64,000 bases of DNA from Diaphorobacter ruginosibacter (GTDB taxonomy: Bacteria > Pseudomonadota > Gammaproteobacteria > Burkholderiales > Burkholderiaceae_C). The position numbers and the translations under genes are program-made. Shown piece after piece: positions 44,605 to 53,531 of this stretch (positions are counted from its first letter, which is position 1; each line of letters opens with the position of its first letter). The notes under the pieces were generated by a model. It was not told the DNA's origin. It saw only the letters and a program-made list of their open reading frames with translations, and did not search any database. The DNA is taken from positions 558,001-622,000 of the forward strand of contig NZ_CP060714.1 of the NCBI RefSeq assembly GCF_014395975.1. Direction: 5' to 3'.

Positions 44605-45495
44605 ATGATGTCCTCCGAAAACGCCTCCACGACGACACCCGACCCCGTCACCCAGGCCAGGACCCTGATGGGCCGTGGCGAGATGGAGGCCGCGGGGCAG
44701 CTGCTGGTGGCTGCGCGCGACGTGGCCGCGACGCGCCTGGCTGCCCATAACCTCATCGAGGAACACTTCCCGCTGCTGTCCTATGGGCAGTGGATGGGCT
44801 GTCCGTGCCAGATCTCCGAAGCGGATGACATCTTCAAGTTCTTTGCGGCCCATCCGTCGAGCCTGAACCCCATCCGCGACTATCTGGCCGATGGCTGGCG
44901 CACCCTCTCCGAGCTGGTGCTGCTGCTGGAGGAGGTGGGGCACCCGCTGCTGAAAACCCGGAGCGTGCTGGAGTTCGCAAGCGGCCATGGCCGTTTCACC
45001 CGCCATCTGGTGAAGGCCCTGGGGGCCGATCGCGTGGTGGCGAACGATGTGGTGGTCGATTCGGTCGATTTCTCACGCAAGACGTTCGGCGTGGAGGGTT
45101 TCGTGTCGCCCTCCGTGCCCGAGCAGGTGCAGTGGGACAAGCAGCACGACCTGGTGTTCGTGCTGTCGCTGTTCACCCATCTGCCCGCATCGACCTGGTC
45201 GCGCTGGCTGCGCCGCATCTACGACATGGTTGCGCCCGGTGGTGTGCTGGTGTTCACGACGCACGGCGCGGAAGCCGTGTTCAAGCAGAACGTGACGCTG
45301 GACGAGAACGGCTATTTCTTCGTCGCCTCGAGCGAGTCGAACGCCATCGATGGCCAGGAGTACGGCACGACCTTCACGTCGGAGGCGTTCGTTCGGGCGC
45401 GCATTGCCGAGACCCTGCCCGACGCGCGCCTGCTCAAGGTCGCCGAGCGCCAGTTCTGGCATCACCAGGATGCCATCGTCATCGAGAAGCCGTGA
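44605..45495 (+). CDS. class I SAM-dependent methyltransferase
   Basis: A 296-residue methyltransferase. The SAM motif VLEFASGHGRFTRHLVKAL is followed by a partly altered acidic loop (VVANDVVVDSVDF) and the post-motif LVFVLSLFTHLPASTWSRWLRRIYDMVAPGGVLVFTTHG. An N-terminal extension of about 95 residues precedes the core. Two adjacent ATG codons (44605, 44608) follow a TTG. Directly downstream of wzt, it may methylate a sugar or the chain end. Acceptor unknown. Confidence 0.87.
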   Translation: MMSSENASTTTPDPVTQARTLMGRGEMEAAGQLLVAARDVAATRLAAHNLIEEHFPLLSYGQWMGCPCQISEADDIFKFFAAHPSSLNPIRDYLADGWRTLSELVLLLEEVGHPLLKTRSVLEFASGHGRFTRHLVKALGADRVVANDVVVDSVDFSRKTFGVEGFVSPSVPEQVQWDKQHDLVFVLSLFTHLPASTWSRWLRRIYDMVAPGGVLVFTTHGAEAVFKQNVTLDENGYFFVASSESNAIDGQEYGTTFTSEAFVRARIAETLPDARLLKVAERQFWHHQDAIVIEKP

Positions 45496-45544
45496 TGGCA
45501 AGCCGACACGCTGCCTCATGATTTAAGCCTAGGATCCGCAAAGC

Positions 45545-46144
45545 ATGCATACAAGTTCGTTGGCCCACGTGCAGGGGCTGGTTCACAAATACCTGTCCTC
45601 CAGCACGAGCCGGCCGCTGAAGATCATCGACATCGGCAGCTACGACGTGAATGGCAGCTACAAGCAGTTCTTCCTGCATCCGAGCTGGCAATACACCGGT
45701 GTCGACCTTGCCGCGGGACCGAATGTGGACGTGGTGCTGCAGTCGCCCTACAGGCTGCCGTTCGACAGCTTTTCGGTGGATGTGATCGTTTCCGGCCAGG
45801 CCTTCGAGCATGTGGAGTATTTCTGGTGTTCCTGGCTCGAGATGGTGCGCGTGCTCAAGCCGGGCGGCCACATCTTCCTGCTGGCGCCGTCGCGCGGTCC
45901 CGAACACAGCTATCCGCAGGATTGCTGGCGCTTCTATCCCGATGGTTATCGCGCCTTGGCCAAGTACGCATCGCTTGAGCTGCTGCAGGTCAGCACCGAT
46001 TGGGAGCCGCATCCGTCCGAGGACAGCGCCGCTTGGGGCGATACGGTGGGCGTGTTCCGCCAGCCGCCGCTCAGCGGCATGCAGATGCTGCGCCGCCGGC
46101 TGATGCAGCAACTGCGCTATCGCGTGATGCCGGGCTATCGTTGA
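45545..46144 (+). CDS. class I SAM-dependent methyltransferase (short type)
   Basis: A 199-residue methyltransferase of the Methyltransf_11 kind: IIDIGSYDVNGSYKQFF (motif I, atypical Ser/Tyr in place of Gly-rich loop), YTGVDLAAGPNVDVV, LPFDSFSVDVIVSGQAFEHVEYFW and LKPGGHIFLLAPS. Such proteins are common in polysaccharide loci. It follows the other methyltransferase by 49 bases. Confidence 0.87.
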   Translation: MHTSSLAHVQGLVHKYLSSSTSRPLKIIDIGSYDVNGSYKQFFLHPSWQYTGVDLAAGPNVDVVLQSPYRLPFDSFSVDVIVSGQAFEHVEYFWCSWLEMVRVLKPGGHIFLLAPSRGPEHSYPQDCWRFYPDGYRALAKYASLELLQVSTDWEPHPSEDSAAWGDTVGVFRQPPLSGMQMLRRRLMQQLRYRVMPGYR

Positions 46145-46181
46145 TCCGGCAGCGCAAATCACCTGCATTGCCTGAATCGCC

Positions 46182-48760
46182 ATGAACGCGATGCCGACCC
46201 GGAGCCACCCGCTCGCAGCGACCAGAATGGCCTCTTCGCTTTCGGGGCGCTTCGGAATGGTGGTGTTCTCGTTGCTCCTGTGGCTGGCCATGGCGGTGTG
46301 GTCCACGCCCGGCCATGCGCGCGAGCCGCTGAATCCCACGGTGGCCGCCACGGCCGCTGGCAAGGGCTATGTCGACAAGGCCGAGGTGCGCGATGGTGTG
46401 CTGACCCTGCAGGGCTGGGCCGCCGCATACAACCCGAGTGTCTATGTCACGCTGGTGGAAATCTGGCTGGGCGATCGTGCCGTCTATCGCGGCCGTTTGG
46501 GCTTCCTGACCAACCGGCCCGATGTGGTCGAATCCACGGGACAGCCGCTGTGGCTCGCCAGCGGATTCCATCTGCCCATACGCCTGCCGAGGGATGCCGC
46601 TCCTGGCGCGTTCCCACTGCGCGTGCAGGTCACCAATGGCGACGGGGGACGGTTTGATCTGGCGTTGAGCGGCGAGGCGCGCGAGGTGTTGATCCCCGAT
46701 GGTGCGCGCACGCCCGGCATGAAGGCGCAGCTCGCCCTGGCGCTGGCGGTTGTCCTACCCGTGGGCTACCTGATGCTCTCCTTTGCACGGCGTGACGGCA
46801 TTGCGGGGAGCCGGGGCTTCGCGGCTGCGGTCCTGGCGTCCTTTGCCTTGCTGGTGGCGGGCGGCTGGAGCGGCTCCTCGCTTCCCCTGCTGCTCGAGCG
46901 GGCCAGGATCTTGCAGCACGACGGAGCGAATTTCATCGGCAAGGCCCAGGAGGTACGGCGCGACGAATGGCTGATCGTCACGCCGCTGGCCATGAGCCAA
47001 GGGGCTGAGCCGAGGTGGCTTTCCTCGGTCAATCCGCTGCATGGCGTGTATGGCCAGAACATGAATGTGGTGGGCATGAGCGGCGCTCCCACGCTGGGGC
47101 TTCCGGCCCTCGCCAAGCCCGCGAGCTGGGGCTTTGTCGCGTTCGACCTGAAACGTGCGTTGGCGTGGCACTGGTGGTTTCCCTTCTTTGCCTGCTTTCT
47201 CGCGCTGTGGGCCGTGCTGCGCTGCTGGTTCGCGCTGGATTGGCGCAAGGCGGCCGTGCTGGCAGTGCTGGTTCCGGGATCGGCCTATTCCGTGGGGTGG
47301 TCGGGCTGGCCCGCGTATGCCAGCTTTTTCCCCTTGCTCGCGGCATGGGCTGCCGTGCGGCTGTTCCTCACCAAAAGCAAGGCTGGTGCGGCTTTCTGGG
47401 GGCTGGTGCTGGGGTGGGCTGCAGCGGGCTTTGTGCTGGTGCTCTATCCGGGCTGGCAGATTCCGCTGGCCTATCTGATGGCATGCCTCACGCTGGCACA
47501 GCTGTGGCACATGCGCTCGCGCATGCACCGTGGCGTGGCCCAGGCGCTCGGCCTGGTGCTTGCGGCGCTGGTGGGCGGCGCGCTGCTGGGGGCCTGGTGG
47601 AGCGATGCGCAGGAGGCCATTCGCGCGCTGGGCCACACGGTGTATCCGGGACAGCGCTCGATGGAGCTGGGCGGGTATGTCGAGCCATGGCACCTGGCTA
47701 AGGGGCTGGCCAATCTGGTGACGCTGTATGAGAGTTCGCAGTGGTCCATTCCAAGCGATGCGGCGGGCAGCCTCTACCTGCTGATTCCGTTGGCCGTGGC
47801 AACGCTGCTGCAGCTTGTCATCAGGCGTTCCGTGGATGCGCTGGTGGTGGTGCTGTGGCTGTTCACGGCGTTCGTGCTGGTGCACATGTTCATGGGGATT
47901 CCGGCCTGGCTGGCAAGCGCAACGCTGTGGGGCAAGGTTCCGGCCTTCCGGCTCGATGTGGTGCTGGTACTGGCGCAGGTGTTCCTGCTCGGGTACTTTC
48001 TCAAGGATGCGCCGGCGCTGCGGCAATGGGCCGATGGCTCCCGCGCGAGAACGGCGGGCCTGCAAGGGGTGGCCATGGCGACCGCCATCGGCTTTGCCTG
48101 GTTCAACGCGCGCAGCCTGTCGATGATGCCGGTGCCCATGCAGGAGTGGCTGAATCCCGCGGTGCTGGCCCTGATATTGGCCGCAGCCGCGTGGCTTGCC
48201 TACCTGCTGGTGCGTGGGCAGGTCTGGAGCGCGGTGGCGATCAGCGCGGCATGGACGCTCGCCGTGAGCCTTCCCTTCAATCCGCTGCAGCAGGCCCCCG
48301 GCATGTGCAACTGGTGCCGGAGCTGCAGTCCGCATTGAAGCGTCCGGGCGCCAGCGTGCCGGCGCGTGTTGCCGTGGTGAACGAGGACCTGTGGGTGAGC
48401 GCCTTGCCGATCTCGGGCGTGGGCGTGGTCAACAGCTTTTTCTATGATCCTCCGCTCAGGTTCTGGCGCGATCTCGATCCCGAGGGCAAGCTCGAGCCGA
48501 TCTACAACCGCTACCAGTTCATGCAGATCAAGCTCGAGCCGGCCATGGCCGGTGCCGATTTCCAGATCAGCAGTCCGCGCATGGATGCGGTGACGCTCGC
48601 AGTGCAGCCACAGCGTTTCGATTTCGCCAAGGTGAAAGCGGATTTCGTGCTCGCCAACCTGCAGGACGCCGACCTGCTCAAGGGCAACGCGCATCTGCAG
48701 ATCGAGAAGACCGATGGCGTGAACTGGACGCTGTTCCGGGTGATGTCAGACGCCAAGTGA
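46182..48760 (+). pseudogene. polytopic membrane protein of the polysaccharide locus, frameshifted
   Basis: An integral membrane protein of about 858 residues if repaired. It starts with a signal/anchor sequence, then a periplasmic beta domain (about residues 50-170), then ten or more hydrophobic segments. The segment RRDEWLIVTPLAMSQGAEPRW matches large GT-C-like or DUF7657-type membrane proteins of glycan clusters. The first frame stops at 48338. The -1 frame continues from the CCCCC run at 48295-48299 with HVQLVPELQSALKRPGA to a conserved-looking C-terminus ending at 48760. One extra C rejoins both parts exactly (QQAPRHVQLV). Role in glycan assembly or modification is inferred from position. 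Confidence 0.75.
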
Positions 48761-48764
48761 TCCA

Positions 48765-48794
48765 GGCAATGGGCTCCCGAGGGAGCCCATTGCC
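48765..48794. terminator. perfect palindrome between convergent genes, probable terminator
   Basis: Arms GGCAATGGGCTCCC (48765-48778) and GGGAGCCCATTGCC (48781-48794) are perfectly complementary over 14 bases with only GA between them. It fills the 75-base gap between two convergent genes. No T-run flanks it, so it may act as a two-way structural terminator or attenuate opposing transcripts. Confidence 0.65.
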
Positions 48795-48835
48795 TTGGTG
48801 CCAGCGTTGCTCGAACCGCTCAGCGGTTGCCTATT

Positions 48836-51800
48836 TCACCCGTTCAGCCAGGTCTTCACCTGACGCTGGAACTGCGGTGGAATCTTGCGCGCCACGCCGC
48901 GCAGCACCGGCAGGGAGCGCAGGTAGACCAGCACGCCGAGCAGGCCGGCCTTGGTCGCTCCGGTATACGCACGCTCCTGCACGAATTGCGCCAGGTAGTC
49001 ACGGTCGAGTTCGGGCCCGTCGCCTTCCGGCTGCGATGGCGCCGACATGCCGGCAAAGTAGTCTTCGCGGTAGTTCCATGGCTCGGGCGTCGGCGCAACG
49101 AGCCCGGCGGGCTGCGAGGCTTCGATGGTAGGCGCGACGGCCGGCACGAAATGCTCGCTGCGCAGCTGCGTGAAGTAGTTCACCCACGACTTGGCATCGT
49201 GATCCCAGTCGCTGATCCAGCTCCAGGGGCGGCCGACGACACGCTCGGCGAACGCGCCAATGTCCGGCACGACCAGCGGCAGGCCGGCCTGCAGCACGGC
49301 ACTCAGCGTGTAGCTGTAGGTCTCCGGCCATTGCGCGGGGAACCAGACCAGGTCCGGCTTGAGCCAGGCGAGCAGCTTGGGAAGCTCTTCGTCCTTGTAG
49401 GCGCCATGCACGCTGAGGGCCGCCTTGGGCTGGCTCAGCAGATGGCGGTAGCCATAGCCCAGCAGATGGAACTCGATGGGCGCGCCAAGGCGCGTGGCTT
49501 CCATGGCCGCTGCCTCGAGCACATCGGCGCCCTTGATGGCGCTGAGCGCACCCAGCACCACGATGCGCAGCGGGCGATCGTCGGCAATCGCCTGGGGGGC
49601 CGGTACCGGCAGCGGCACCGCCGGATCGATGTCGGTGTGGGCAACGGCATGCACGTGGGCGGCCGGTGCGAAGCCGAGGATGCGCCGGGCCGTGTCATGG
49701 CTTGGCGTGATCACATGGCGCGCCGCGGACAGGAAGCGCGCGTTCGCGCCGCGCCAGCGTGCCACGTTGCCCTCCATCGGCGCGGGCATGTCGGGTGTGC
49801 AGCACTTGCACTGGCCGGGCGCGTGTTCGCCCTGGTAGCGGTTTTCCTCGCCGGTCAGCGTGATGTAGGTGCAGTAGCTGTAGAAGTCGTGCGCGGTGAA
49901 GTCGTAGGTCACGTTCAGCAGCGCAGGGATGTCGCGCACATGCCTGTCGTGGCCGAGCAGGTGGTGGTAGTGCACGTGCGACACATGCAGCTGGCGCAGC
50001 ACGTTCAGCAGGTCCTCGAACTGGTCCTCGATCTTGAAGGCCAGTTCGAACCCCTCCGCCGCCGATGCCATGCGCAGCGAGACGCTCTTGTTGGCCGACG
50101 GCGTGAGGATGAGGAACACGGCCTTGCCTTCGAGGTACTCGGCCAGTTCGCGGACGTGGCGCACGGTGCCGCCCGCACGGTCGTGCAGCACGGTCGCGAT
50201 CACCGGCAGGTTGGCATCGCGGATGCGTGCCACATCGAGGGCGAGGCGATACGGGCGCGCCGGATCGGCCTGCACGAACTTGTGGACGTCGCTCGCGTAG
50301 TGGGGGTGCAGGCGCGCAAGCTTGTCCATGGCCGCACGCTCGCGCGGGCTCTTGCTGTCGCCGAAGCTCACGCCGCCGGTGTGCAGCACGAAGGTGTCGA
50401 GCAGGTGCACGTTGCGCCAGCCCGAGCGGATGGCGCGCTGGCAGAAATCGTTTTCCTCGCCGTATCCCTTGCCGAAGTTCTTGGTGTCGAACAGGCCCAC
50501 TTCCTTGAGGCTGTCGCGCCGGATGTACATGCAGAAGCCGACGCCCGTGGGCACGTCCACGACCGCTCCCGGGTTGGTCGCGGCGCACAGGGCGTCCATG
50601 CGTGCGGTGTCGTAGCCCGGCGGCAGCGGGTTGTCCTCGCAGAAGCGCGGATAGCTGCAGATGGTGGCGTTGGTGGAAAATGGCGTGACCGAGGCGATCT
50701 TGCGATCCCCATAGGCCGCGTTGCGAATGCGGTCCAGCCAGTCGTTGGCGACTTCGGTGTCACTGTTGAGCAGCAGCACGTCGTTGTCCTGCGACAGCGC
50801 CATGCCGCGGTTCACGGTACCGACGAAGCCGAGGTTTTCCTCGTTCTCGAGCAGCATGATGCGCGGCTCGCCCGCGGCGCGTTCGCGCAGCCATTGGGTC
50901 ACTTCAGGCTCGGGGCTGCAGTCGTTGATGACGATGAGGCGATAGGGCACCTGCACGGGCGCAGCCAGCACCGACTCCACGCACAGCCGGGTATCGGCCA
51001 GCCCGCGGTAGACCGGCACGATGACGTCGACCGGATGCGATGTTGGCTCCATCGGAAAGCGGGGTTGCATCGAGTGCAGGAACGGGTTGGGCTTGAGCGT
51101 CTCGTGCTTGGGCTTGCGCCCGCGCAGTTGGTCCAGCACGATCTTGGCCTTGACCAGCGGACGGGTGGCCTTGAACACGGTGGAGTTCTCGATGTTCTTC
51201 AGGTGTTCGGCAAGGTCCTTGAATTCTCCCTGCACCTTTACCAGTTCATGCTCCAGACGGGTCGCATTGCGCTGGAACTGTGCCGATTCGCTCTGGAAGC
51301 TTTTGCGGCTGTTCTCGCTGGACTCGAGCGCATTCGAGAGATGCTCGGCGTGGCCGGTCAGGGCGCTGACCCGGTCATTGAGCACATGCACCTCGCCATG
51401 GAGTGCATCCACCCGGTCCTGCAGCGGCAGCACCTGGTGCGCCAGCGTCATGTAGTCGGCCGACATGGGCCAACCGATGTCCACTTCGAGCGTGAGCGCC
51501 TGGCTCCCGGTTTCGGCGATCTGGCTCCAGGGCACGGGCAACTCCAGCCACGGATCGTCTCCCGTGAGCAGCGCGACCGTGGCGGCCGAGATCAGCGGCG
51601 TGGGCGCCTGCCAGACGATCTGGTGGTGCTCCGTCTGGCTGAGCAGCGATTTGCCGGCGCGCTGATTGTCCCAGCTCCACAGCGCGTTGCCCGCGGCATC
51701 GCGCAGCGTGATGGCGTACAGGTAGATGAAGCCAGGGCGGTCTGCCGGGTCGAACCGCAGCCGTGTGACGGGAGTCTCGCCTGCCGGAATGTCGAAGCGG

Positions 51801-52648
51801 ACCTTCTGGTGATCGAGGCCGATCGCGCCCGTGGCGCTGAGCTTGCCATCCTCGGTATAGCCCTGCCCGCGGTCGACATACAGTTGCGTGGTGAAGAGGG
51901 CCTGGGGGGCACCGTCTTCCGCAGCTTCTCCATCGAGGATGTTGGTGACCGGCTCGGTTACTGGATGGGCGGCGCCGATGAACTGGTAGGCCAAGGCATC
52001 GGGGGCGGCCAGCAGGAAGCGCGAGACGGCGGGGGGCAGGTCGTCGAATTGCGTCTTGAATTCCGATTCGGGCAGTTCCCGGCGCACTGTATCGAGGACA
52101 TCGATCTGCCAGGCGTTCTCGCCCAGGAAGCGCGACAGCGAGCGGCGGGTGAAGAAGCGCAGGTGGGTGCGATCCAGCAATCCCTCTTCACGATAGCGGA
52201 ACTCACCCTGCAACAACTCTGCAACAAGGCCGGCATACCCCGCATTCGGCACGGACACCAGCAGCTTGCCTTGCGGTCCCAGCAGGGTGCGACAGGCCTC
52301 GAGAATGCGCTCCGGCTGGCGCAAATGCTCCAGAACGTCGGCGCAGACGATGTAGTCGTAGCGTCTATTTGCAAATAATGTAAGTAAATCGCAATTTTCT
52401 AAATCTGCTACTTCAACTTGCCGATAGTAGGGACGGGCATGGGACGCCTCTGCTTCGCTCCAGGTCAGGCCATCGCTCGTGCATTCCATGGTCTCGGCCA
52501 GGTACTGGCCGAGCGCACCGCTGCCGCAGCCCAGGTCCAGCAGCGTGGCGCCTCGATGGACTAAACTCGCGATTACCGAAAGCGACGTGCGTTCGCCGGG
52601 ACGGATATTGCGCAGATAGACGTGCAAATCCTCAATATTCTGTGTCAT
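48836..52648 (-). CDS. multidomain methyltransferase-GT2-GT4 glycosyltransferase
   Basis: A 1270-residue fusion. Domains in order: SAM methyltransferase (about residues 15-200; LLDLGCGSGALGQYL, YDYIVCADVLEHLRQPE), a beta-rich middle region (about 255-390), a coiled coil (about 400-500), a GT2 glycosyltransferase (about 538-790; VDVIVPVYRGLADT, LLNSDTEVANDW with the metal-binding DxD-like Asp, YGEENDFCQRA), and a GT4-like domain (about 810-1200; VIATVLHDRAGGTVRH, LGALSAIKGADVLEAAA, ETYSYTLSAVLQAGLPLVVPD). The ATG at 52648 was chosen; the upstream in-frame 57 residues overlap the divergent gene. The coiled coil may set a spacing or drive oligomers, as in chain-length-controlling polymerases such as WbdA/WbdD systems. 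It is probably the main chain-building enzyme of the locus; sugar specificity unknown. Confidence 0.88.
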   Translation of the reverse strand: MTQNIEDLHVYLRNIRPGERTSLSVIASLVHRGATLLDLGCGSGALGQYLAETMECTSDGLTWSEAEASHARPYYRQVEVADLENCDLLTLFANRRYDYIVCADVLEHLRQPERILEACRTLLGPQGKLLVSVPNAGYAGLVAELLQGEFRYREEGLLDRTHLRFFTRRSLSRFLGENAWQIDVLDTVRRELPESEFKTQFDDLPPAVSRFLLAAPDALAYQFIGAAHPVTEPVTNILDGEAAEDGAPQALFTTQLYVDRGQGYTEDGKLSATGAIGLDHQKVRFDIPAGETPVTRLRFDPADRPGFIYLYAITLRDAAGNALWSWDNQRAGKSLLSQTEHHQIVWQAPTPLISAATVALLTGDDPWLELPVPWSQIAETGSQALTLEVDIGWPMSADYMTLAHQVLPLQDRVDALHGEVHVLNDRVSALTGHAEHLSNALESSENSRKSFQSESAQFQRNATRLEHELVKVQGEFKDLAEHLKNIENSTVFKATRPLVKAKIVLDQLRGRKPKHETLKPNPFLHSMQPRFPMEPTSHPVDVIVPVYRGLADTRLCVESVLAAPVQVPYRLIVINDCSPEPEVTQWLRERAAGEPRIMLLENEENLGFVGTVNRGMALSQDNDVLLLNSDTEVANDWLDRIRNAAYGDRKIASVTPFSTNATICSYPRFCEDNPLPPGYDTARMDALCAATNPGAVVDVPTGVGFCMYIRRDSLKEVGLFDTKNFGKGYGEENDFCQRAIRSGWRNVHLLDTFVLHTGGVSFGDSKSPRERAAMDKLARLHPHYASDVHKFVQADPARPYRLALDVARIRDANLPVIATVLHDRAGGTVRHVRELAEYLEGKAVFLILTPSANKSVSLRMASAAEGFELAFKIEDQFEDLLNVLRQLHVSHVHYHHLLGHDRHVRDIPALLNVTYDFTAHDFYSYCTYITLTGEENRYQGEHAPGQCKCCTPDMPAPMEGNVARWRGANARFLSAARHVITPSHDTARRILGFAPAAHVHAVAHTDIDPAVPLPVPAPQAIADDRPLRIVVLGALSAIKGADVLEAAAMEATRLGAPIEFHLLGYGYRHLLSQPKAALSVHGAYKDEELPKLLAWLKPDLVWFPAQWPETYSYTLSAVLQAGLPLVVPDIGAFAERVVGRPWSWISDWDHDAKSWVNYFTQLRSEHFVPAVAPTIEASQPAGLVAPTPEPWNYREDYFAGMSAPSQPEGDGPELDRDYLAQFVQERAYTGATKAGLLGVLVYLRSLPVLRGVARKIPPQFQRQVKTWLNG

Positions 52649-52733
52649 ACCCGGATTATGACTAAGGCCCAAGTCTTGGCGGGAATCAAAAAATGACACA
52701 AGCCGAGTCTGTAACGAGGACAATACGCACCCG

Positions 52734-53531
52734 ATGGATTCCGAGATAACAATTCCAAGACGGTTGGCAGTGTCCGTTGTCAGCCACGGCCATGGTGAGT
52801 GCGTTGTAGATCTGATCAATGATCTGAAGAAATTCAGCGGTCAATCCGTCGATCGGGTGATCGTGACGCTGAACTTGCCGGGGGAAACCATCGATCTGTC
52901 CCCGGAACCGCATTCCGCCTGGCCTTTCCTGCTGCAGATTCGCCGCAACGCGCATCCGCTTGGCTTCGGCGAAAACCACAATCGGGCTCTCGCGGACGCT
53001 CGCGAAGACTGTGTGTGCGTGCTCAATCCGGACATCCGCCTGACAGCTGATCCGTTTGCTGCGCTGGTCGATTGCGCCTCGCAGCCGGGGGTGGGGTGTT
53101 CGTATCCGGAGCAGCTGGATGTGGATGGACAGGTGCAGGACAGCGAGCGGGCGCTTCCCACGCCTGTTGCTCTTTGGCAACGTCGGGCGCTGGGGCACGG
53201 CGAAAAACGGGTGGATTGGGTGAATGCCGCATGTCTGGTGCTTCCGACGGCGGTCTGGAAGCAATTGCAAGGTTTTGATGAGCGTTATTTCATGTACTGT
53301 GAGGATGTCGATTTGAGTCTGCGGATCCGACTGGCGGGATGGACGCTCGTGAAGGCTCCTGTGAGCCTTATCCATGAAGCTCAGCGCAGAAGTGGGCGTT
53401 CGCTCAATCACCTGTTCTGGCATGTTCGCAGCCTCCTGCGGCTGTGGAGTTCTTCGGTCTACCGCCAAGCCAGGCGTCTTCCCCCGCTGGCGCAGGCCCC
53501 AGGGGCTACGCGTGGGGCTGTGCACCCATGA
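52734..53531 (+). CDS. GT2 family glycosyltransferase (rhamnosyltransferase-like)
   Basis: A 265-residue cytoplasmic GT-A enzyme. NPLGFGENHNRAL-type sequence (here HPLGFGENHNRAL), VLNPDIRLTADPF with the metal-binding NPD, and GFDERYFMYCEDVDLSLRIRLAGW are the hallmarks of the WbbL/RfbF rhamnosyltransferase-like group. With the rfb operon in the same window, dTDP-L-rhamnose is a reasonable donor. It is divergent from the large fusion and coupled by a four-base overlap to the WecA-like gene. Confidence 0.9.
   Translation: MDSEITIPRRLAVSVVSHGHGECVVDLINDLKKFSGQSVDRVIVTLNLPGETIDLSPEPHSAWPFLLQIRRNAHPLGFGENHNRALADAREDCVCVLNPDIRLTADPFAALVDCASQPGVGCSYPEQLDVDGQVQDSERALPTPVALWQRRALGHGEKRVDWVNAACLVLPTAVWKQLQGFDERYFMYCEDVDLSLRIRLAGWTLVKAPVSLIHEAQRRSGRSLNHLFWHVRSLLRLWSSSVYRQARRLPPLAQAPGATRGAVHP

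Noticed and set aside
48827..52378. A 1183-codon open frame on the plus strand opposite the glycosyltransferase fusion
   Set aside because: It is a mirror of the codon pattern of the real gene in GC-rich DNA. Its product is His/Arg/Val/Gly-rich with no domain, while the minus strand shows clear motifs.
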